The notes beneath the pieces are model-generated. The model had not been told where the DNA came from. It was given only the letters and a program-made list of their open reading frames with translations, and did no database searches. A program made the translations under genes and the position numbers. From Arctopsyche grandis (lineage: Eukaryota > Arthropoda > Insecta > Trichoptera > Hydropsychidae), in NCBI RefSeq assembly GCF_051622035.1, contig NC_135367.1:10142501-10206500 (forward strand): DNA of 64,000 bases, read 5' to 3'. This document shows, piece by piece, positions 57,661 through 64,000 of the stretch (its first letter is position 1; each line of letters begins with the position of its first letter).

Positions 57661-60600
57661 CAAAAATATACACAAAATGTGGTAACCTCACCAAACCTAG
57701 CCCAACCTAACCAAAATATCACCGGAATCAAAGAATTCGGGATTGTAAGTTATTCACTAAACGTGCCAACCGCACCAAACCTAACCCAACCTAACCTAAC
57801 CATCTCCGAAATCAAAGAATTCGATATTGCAAAAATATACACAAAAGGTGCTAACCTCACCAAACCTAACCCAACCTAACCTAAGTATCACCGAAATCAA
57901 AGAATTCGACATTGCAAAAATATACAAAAAACTCGCTAACCTCACCAAACCTAACCCAACCTGACCTAACCATCAACAATATCAAATAATTCGACATTGC
58001 AAAAATATACAAAGACCTCGCTACCCTCACTAAACCTAACCCAACCTAACCTAACCATCACCGAAATCAAAGAATTCGAGATGGTTAGTTATTCACAAAT
58101 CGTGCTAACCGCACCAAACCTAACCCAACCTAGCCTAACCATCACCGAAATCAAAGAATTTGACATTGCAAAAATACACAAAAAACTCGCTAGTCTCGCC
58201 AAACCCAACCCAACCTAACCTAACCATCACCGAAATCAAAGAATTCGAGATTGTAAGTTATTCACAAATCGTGCTAACCGCCCTAAACCTAACCCAACTA
58301 AACCTAACCATCACCTAAATAAAAGAATTTGACATTGCAAAAATATACAAAAACTCGCTAATCTCACCAAACCTAACCCAAACTAACCTATCCATCACCG
58401 AAATCAAAGAATTCGACATTGCAAAAATATACACAAAAGGTGGTTACCTCACCAAAACTAACCCAACCTAACCTAACTATCACCGAAATCAAAGAATTCG
58501 ACATTGCAAAAATATACAAAAAACTCGCTAGCCTCACCAAACCTAACACAACCTAACCTAACCATCACCGAAATCAAAGAAATCGAGATTGTAAGTTATT
58601 CACAAAACTCGCTAACCTCACCAAACCTAACCCAACCTAACCTTACCAAGACCGGAATCAAAGAATTCCTGTAAGAAAGATTTACACAAAACTAAAAAGC
58701 CTCACCAAACCTAGCCCAACCTAACCTAACCATCACCGAAATCAAAGAATTCGACATTGCAAAAATATACACAAAATGTGGTAACCTCACCAAACCTAGC
58801 CCAACCTAACCAAAATATCACCGGAATCAAAGAATTCGGGATTGTAAGTTATTCACTAAACGTGCCAACCGCACCAAACCTAACCCAACCTAACCTAACC
58901 ATCTCCGAAATCAAAGAATTCGATATTGCAAAAATATACACAAAAGGTGCTAACCTCACCAAACCTAACCCAACCTAACCTAAGTATCACCGAAATCAAA
59001 GAATTCGACATTGCAAAAATATACAAAAAACTCGCTAACCTCACCAAACCTAACCCAACCTAACCTAACTATAACCGAAATCAAAGAATTCGAGATTGTA
59101 AGTTATTCACTAAACGTGCTAACCGCACCAAACCTAACCCAACCTAACCTTACCAAGACCGGAATGAAAGAATTCCTGTAAGAAAGATTTACACAAAACT
59201 AAAAAGCCTCACCAAACCTAGCCCAACCTAACCTAACCATCACCGAAATCAAAGAATTCGACATTGCAAAAATATACAAAGAACTCGCTACCCTCACTAA
59301 ACCTAACCCAACCTAACCTAACCATCACCGAAATCAAAGAATTCGACATTGCAAAAATATACAAAGAACTCGCTACCCTCACTAAACCTAACCCAACCTA
59401 ACCTAACCATCACCGAAATCAAAGAATTCGAGATTGTAAGTTATTCACAAATCGTGCTAACCGCACCAAACCTAACCCAACCTAACCTAACCATCACCGA
59501 AATCAAAGAATTCGACATTTGCAAAAATATACAAAAAACTCGCTACCCTCACCAGACCTAACCCAACCCTACCTAACTATAACCGAAATCAAAGAATTCG
59601 AGATTGTAAGTTATTCACTAAACGTGCTAACCGCACCAAACCTAACCCAACCTAACCTAAACATCACCGAAATCAAAGAATTCGACATTGCAAAAATATA
59701 CAAAAAACTCGCTAGCCTCACCAAACCTAACCCAACCTAACCTAACCATCACCGAAATCAACGAATTCGACATTGCAAAAATATACACAAAATGTGGTAA
59801 CCTCACCAAACCTAGCCCAACCTAACCAAAATATCACCGAAATCAAAGAATTCGAGATTGTAAGTTATTCACTAAACGTGCTAACCGCACCAAACCTAAC
59901 CCAACCTAACCTAACCATCTCCGAAATCAAAGAATTCGACATTGCAAAAATATACACAAAAGGTGCTAACCTCACCAAACCTAACCCAACCTAACCTAAG
60001 TATCACCGAAATCAAAGAATTCGACATTGCAAAAATATACAAAAAACTCGCTAACCTCACCAAACCTAACCCAACCTGACCTAACCATCAACAATATCAA
60101 ATAATTCGACATTGCAAAAATATACAAAGAACTCGCTACCCTCACTAAACCTAACCCAACCTAACCTAACCATCACCGAAATCAAAGAATTCGAGATTGT
60201 AAGTTATTCACAAATCGTGCTAACCGCACCAAACCTAACCCAACCTAGCCTAACCATCACCGAAATCAAAGAATTTGACATTGCAAAAATACACAAAAAA
60301 CTCGCTAGTCTCGCCAAACCCAACCCAACCTAACCTAACCATCACCGAAATCAAAGAATTCGAGATTGTAAGTTATTCACAAATCGTGCTAACCGCCCCA
60401 AACCTAACCCAACTAAACCTAACCATCACCTAAATAAAAGAATCTGACATTGCAAAAATATACAAAAACTCGCTAATCTCACCAAACCTAACCCAACCTA
60501 ACCTATCCGTCACCGAAATCAAAGAATTCGACATTGCAAAAATATACACAAAAGGTGGTTACCTCACCAAAACTAACCCAACCTAACCTAACTATCACCG

Positions 60601-63274
60601 AAATCAAAGAATTCGACATTGCAAAAATATACAAAAAACTCGCTAGCCTCACCAAACCTAACCCAACCTAACCTAACCATCACCGAAATCAACGAATTCG
60701 ACATTGCAAAAATATACACAAAATGTGGTAACCTCACCAAACCTAGCCCAACCTAACCAAAATATCACCGGAATCAAAGAATTCGGGATTGTAAGTTATT
60801 CAATAAACGTGCCAACCGCACCAAACCTAACCCAACCTAACCTAACCATCTCCGAAATCAAAGAATTCGATATTGCAAAAATATACACAAAAGGTGCTAA
60901 CCTCACCAAACCTAACCCAACCTAACCTAAGTATCACCGAAATCAAAGAATTCGACATTGCAAAAATATACAAAAAACTCGCTTACCTCACCAAACCTAA
61001 CCCAACCTGACCTAACCATCAACAATATCAAATAATTCGACATTGCAAAAATATACAAAGACCTCGCTACCCTCACTAAACCTAACCCAACCTAACCTAA
61101 CCATCACCGAAATCAAAGAATTCGAGATTGTTAGTTATTCACAAATCGTGCTAACCGCACCAAACCTAACCCAACCTAGCCTAACCATTACCGAAATCAA
61201 AGAATTTGACATTGCAAAAATACACAAAAAACTCGCTAGTCTCGCCAAACCCAACCCAACCTAACCTAACCATCACCGAAATCAAAGAATTCGAGATTGT
61301 AAGTTATTCACAAATCGTGCTAACCGCCCTAAACCTAACCCAACTAAACCTAACCATCACCTAAATAAAAGAATTTGACATTGCAAAAATATACAAAAAC
61401 TCGCTAATCTCACCAAACCTAACCCAAACTAACCTATCCATCACCGAAATCAAAGAATTCGACATTGCAAAAATATACACAAAAGGTGGTTACCTCACCA
61501 AAACTAACCCAACCTAACCTAACTATCACCGAAATCAAAGAATTCGACATTGCAAAAATATACAAAAAACTCGCTAGCCTCACCAAACCTAACACAACCT
61601 AACCTAACCATCACCGAAAACAAAGAAATCGAGATTGTAAGTTATTCACAAAACTCGCTAACCTCACCAAACCTAACCCAACCTAACCTTACCAAGACCG
61701 GAATCAAAGAATTCCTGTAAGAAAGATTTACACAAAACTAAAAAGCCTCACCAAACCTAGCCCAACCTAACCTAACCATCACCGAAATCAAAGAATTCGA
61801 CATTGCAAAAATATACAAAGAACTCGCTACCCTCACTAAACCTAACCCAACCTAACCTAACCATCACCGAAATCAAAGAATTCGAGATTGTAAGTTATTC
61901 ACAAATCGTGCTAACCGCCCCAAACCTAACCCAACTAAACCTAACCATCACCTAAATAAAAGAATTCGACATTGCAAAAATATACACAAAAGGTGGTTAC
62001 CTCACCAAAACTAACCCAACCTAACCTAACCATCACCGAAATCAAAGAATTCGACATTTGCAAAAATATACAAAAAACTCGCTACCGTCACCAAACCTAA
62101 CCCAACCTAACCTAACTATAACCGAAATCAAAGAATTCGAGATTGTAAGTTATTCACTAAACGTGCTAACCGCACCAAACCTAACCCAACCTAACCTTAC
62201 CAAGACCGGAATCAAAGAATTCCTGTAAGAAAGATTTACACAAAACTAAAAAGCCTCACCAAACCTAGCCCAACCTAACCTAACCATCACCGAAATCAAA
62301 GAATTCGACATTGCAAAAATATACAAAGAACTCGCTACCCTCACTAAACCTAACCCAACCTAACCTAACCATCACCGAAATCAAAGAATTCGACATTGCA
62401 AAAATATACAAAGAACTCGCTACCCTCACTAAACCTAACCCAACCTAACCTAACCATCACCGAAATCAAAGAATTCGAGATTGTAAGTTATTCATAAATC
62501 GTGCTAACCGCACCAAACCTAACCCAACCTAACCTAACCATCACCGAAATCAAAGAATTCGACATTTGCAAAAATATACAAAAAACTCGCTACCCTCACC
62601 AGACCTAACCCAACCCAACCTAACTATAACCGAAATCAAAGAATTCGAGATTGTAAGTTATTCACTAAACGTGCTAACCGCACCAAACCTAACCCAACCT
62701 AACCTAAACATCACCGAAATCAAAGAATTCGACATTGCAAAAATATACAAAAAACTCGCTAGCCTCACCAAACCTAACCCAACCTAACCTAACCATCACC
62801 GAAATCAACGAATTCGACATTGCAAAAATATACACAAAATGTGGTAACCTCACCAAACCTAGCCCAACCTAACCAAAATATCACCGAAATCAAAGAATTC
62901 GAGATTGTAAGTTATTCACTAAACGTGCTAACCGCACCAAACCTAACCCAACCTAACCTAACCATCTCCGAAATCAAAGAATTCGACATTGCAAAAATAT
63001 ACACAAAAGGTGCTAACCTCACCAAACCTAACCCAACCTAACCTAAGTATCACCGAAATCAAAGAATTCGACATTGCAAAAATATACAAAAAACTCGCTA
63101 ACCTCACCAAACCTAACCCAACCTGACCTAACCATCAACAATATCAAATAATTCGACATTGCAAAAATATACAAAGAACTCGCTACCCTCACTAAACCTA
63201 ACCCAACCTAACCTAACCATCACCGAAATCAAAGAATTCGAGATTGTAAGTTATTCACAAATCGTGCTAACCGC
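55923..63274. repeat. Second copy of the 7.35-kb satellite block
   Basis: See 46,021-53,372. The left edge (after CACCAAAACTAA) is also the edge of the 53,553 unit, so block boundaries were reused. Near-identity means a very recent amplification or an assembly duplication. Confidence 0.85.
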
Positions 63275-64000
63275 ACCAAACCTAACCCAACCTAGCCTAA
63301 CCATCACCGAAATCAAAGAATTTGACATTACAAAAATACACAAAAAACTCGCTAGTCTCGCCAAACCCAACCCAACCTAACCTAACCATCACCGAAATCA
63401 AAGAATTCGAGATTGTAAGTTATTCACAAATCGTGCTAACCGCCCCAAACCTTACCCAACTAAACCTTACCATCACCTAAATAAAAGAATTTGACATTGC
63501 AAAAATATACAAAAACTCGCTAATCTCCCCAAACCTAACCCAACCTAACCTATCCATCACCGAAATCAAAGAATTCGACATTGCAAAAATATACAAAAAA
63601 CTCGCTAGCCTCACCAAACCTAACACAACCTAACCTAACCATCACCGAAATCAAAGAAATCGAGATTGTAAGTTATTCACAAAACTCGCTAACCTCACCA
63701 AACCTAACCCAACCTAACCTTACCAAGACCGGAATCAAAGAATTCCTGTAAGAAAGATTTACACAAAACTAAAAAGCCTCACCAAACCTAGCCCAACCTA
63801 ACCTAACCATCACCGAAATCAAAGAATTCGACATTGCAAAAATATACAAAGAACTCGCTACCCTCACTAAACCTAACCCAACCTAACCTAACCATCACCG
63901 AAATTAAAGAATTCGAGATTGTAAGTTATTCACAAATCGTGCTAACCGCACCAAACCTAACCCAACCTAACCTAACCATCACCGAAATCAAAGAATTCGA

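Larger units (their letters stand above)
42526..64000. repeat. ~85-bp satellite with embedded telomeric pentamers
   Basis: About 250 tandem monomers of 84-85 bp fill at least 21.5 kb and run off the window. Each has a pentamer block (CCAAA CCTAA CCCAA CCTAA CCTAA), then CATCACCGAAATCAAAGAATTC, then a variable part. Three variable parts recur: A (GACATTGCAAAAATATAC), B (GAGATTGTAAGTTATTCAC) and a rarer C (AAGACCGGAAT...CCTGTAAGAAAG, about 12 copies). Nearly every monomer has one EcoRI site (GAATTC). Higher-order periods of 931, 1,272, 2,370 and 9,902 bp are visible. Open frames of 70-73 codons recur, but they begin at TTG, not ATG, and the period is not a multiple of three, so they are not genes. 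Function unknown; heterochromatic or subtelomeric location is inference. Confidence 0.97.

Noticed and set aside
43180-63380. About 40 open frames of 70-73 codons in the satellite as a repeated gene family
   Set aside because: They begin at TTG, have no ATG, span 2.6 monomers and exist because stops recur with the monomer; the period is not a multiple of three, so frames rotate.
42526-64000. True telomere
   Set aside because: Pentamers make up only a third of each monomer, are degenerate, and read CCTAA on the strand facing away from the unique DNA.
42526-64000. CRISPR-like array
   Set aside because: No unique spacers; whole monomers repeat; the genome is eukaryotic.

Overview
The window reads as nuclear DNA from an insect. 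Four genes carry the arthropod ZAD domain followed by C2H2 zinc fingers. Introns are short with GT/AG borders. Tc1/mariner, hAT, Harbinger-type, LINE and LTR elements are dense in AT-rich spacers. The satellite on the right is built around the insect telomeric pentamer CCTAA/TTAGG, which argues against Diptera; I cannot name the order.

Layout. 0-2 kb: relic of a hAT-like repeat. 2.2-5.3 kb (minus): ZAD gene 1 (965 aa, 29 fingers), with a Harbinger-type MITE and a MADF fragment upstream. 7.6-11.2 kb: a young non-autonomous LTR element full of minisatellites. 12.6-15.6 kb (minus): ZAD gene 2 (855 aa, 25 fingers), a close paralogue of gene 1. 16-22.5 kb: hAT and Tc1 relics. 22.8-25.9 kb: a young LTR element with a Gag-like frame, lying in the presumed 3' untranslated region of a small secreted galectin-like gene (26.0-26.9 kb, minus, 181 aa). 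27-33 kb: nested transposons, including a four-layer nest with readable target-site duplications. 33.1-34.65 kb (minus): ZAD gene 3 (458 aa). 36.2-38.6 kb (plus): ZAD gene 4 (406 aa), divergent from gene 3. 39.3-42.4 kb: AT-rich segment bounded by long inverted repeats. 42.5 kb to the right edge: a tandem satellite of ~85-bp monomers that runs out of the window.

How it fits together. The host genes are a ZAD-zinc-finger cluster that grew by gene duplication and by duplication of finger blocks inside genes, plus one galectin-like gene. ZAD proteins pair through the N-terminal zinc-binding domain and bind DNA with their fingers; many act on chromatin or repeats in Drosophila, but targets here are unknown. 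The closest thing to something undescribed is the satellite. About 25 bp of each 85-bp monomer is degenerate telomeric pentamer, and the array has several nested higher-order periods (931, 1,272, 2,370 and 9,902 bp).

Limits: exon borders come from splice consensus and paralogue comparison by eye. Family calls for decayed transposons rest on short motifs and target-site duplications. No alignment or search was run.
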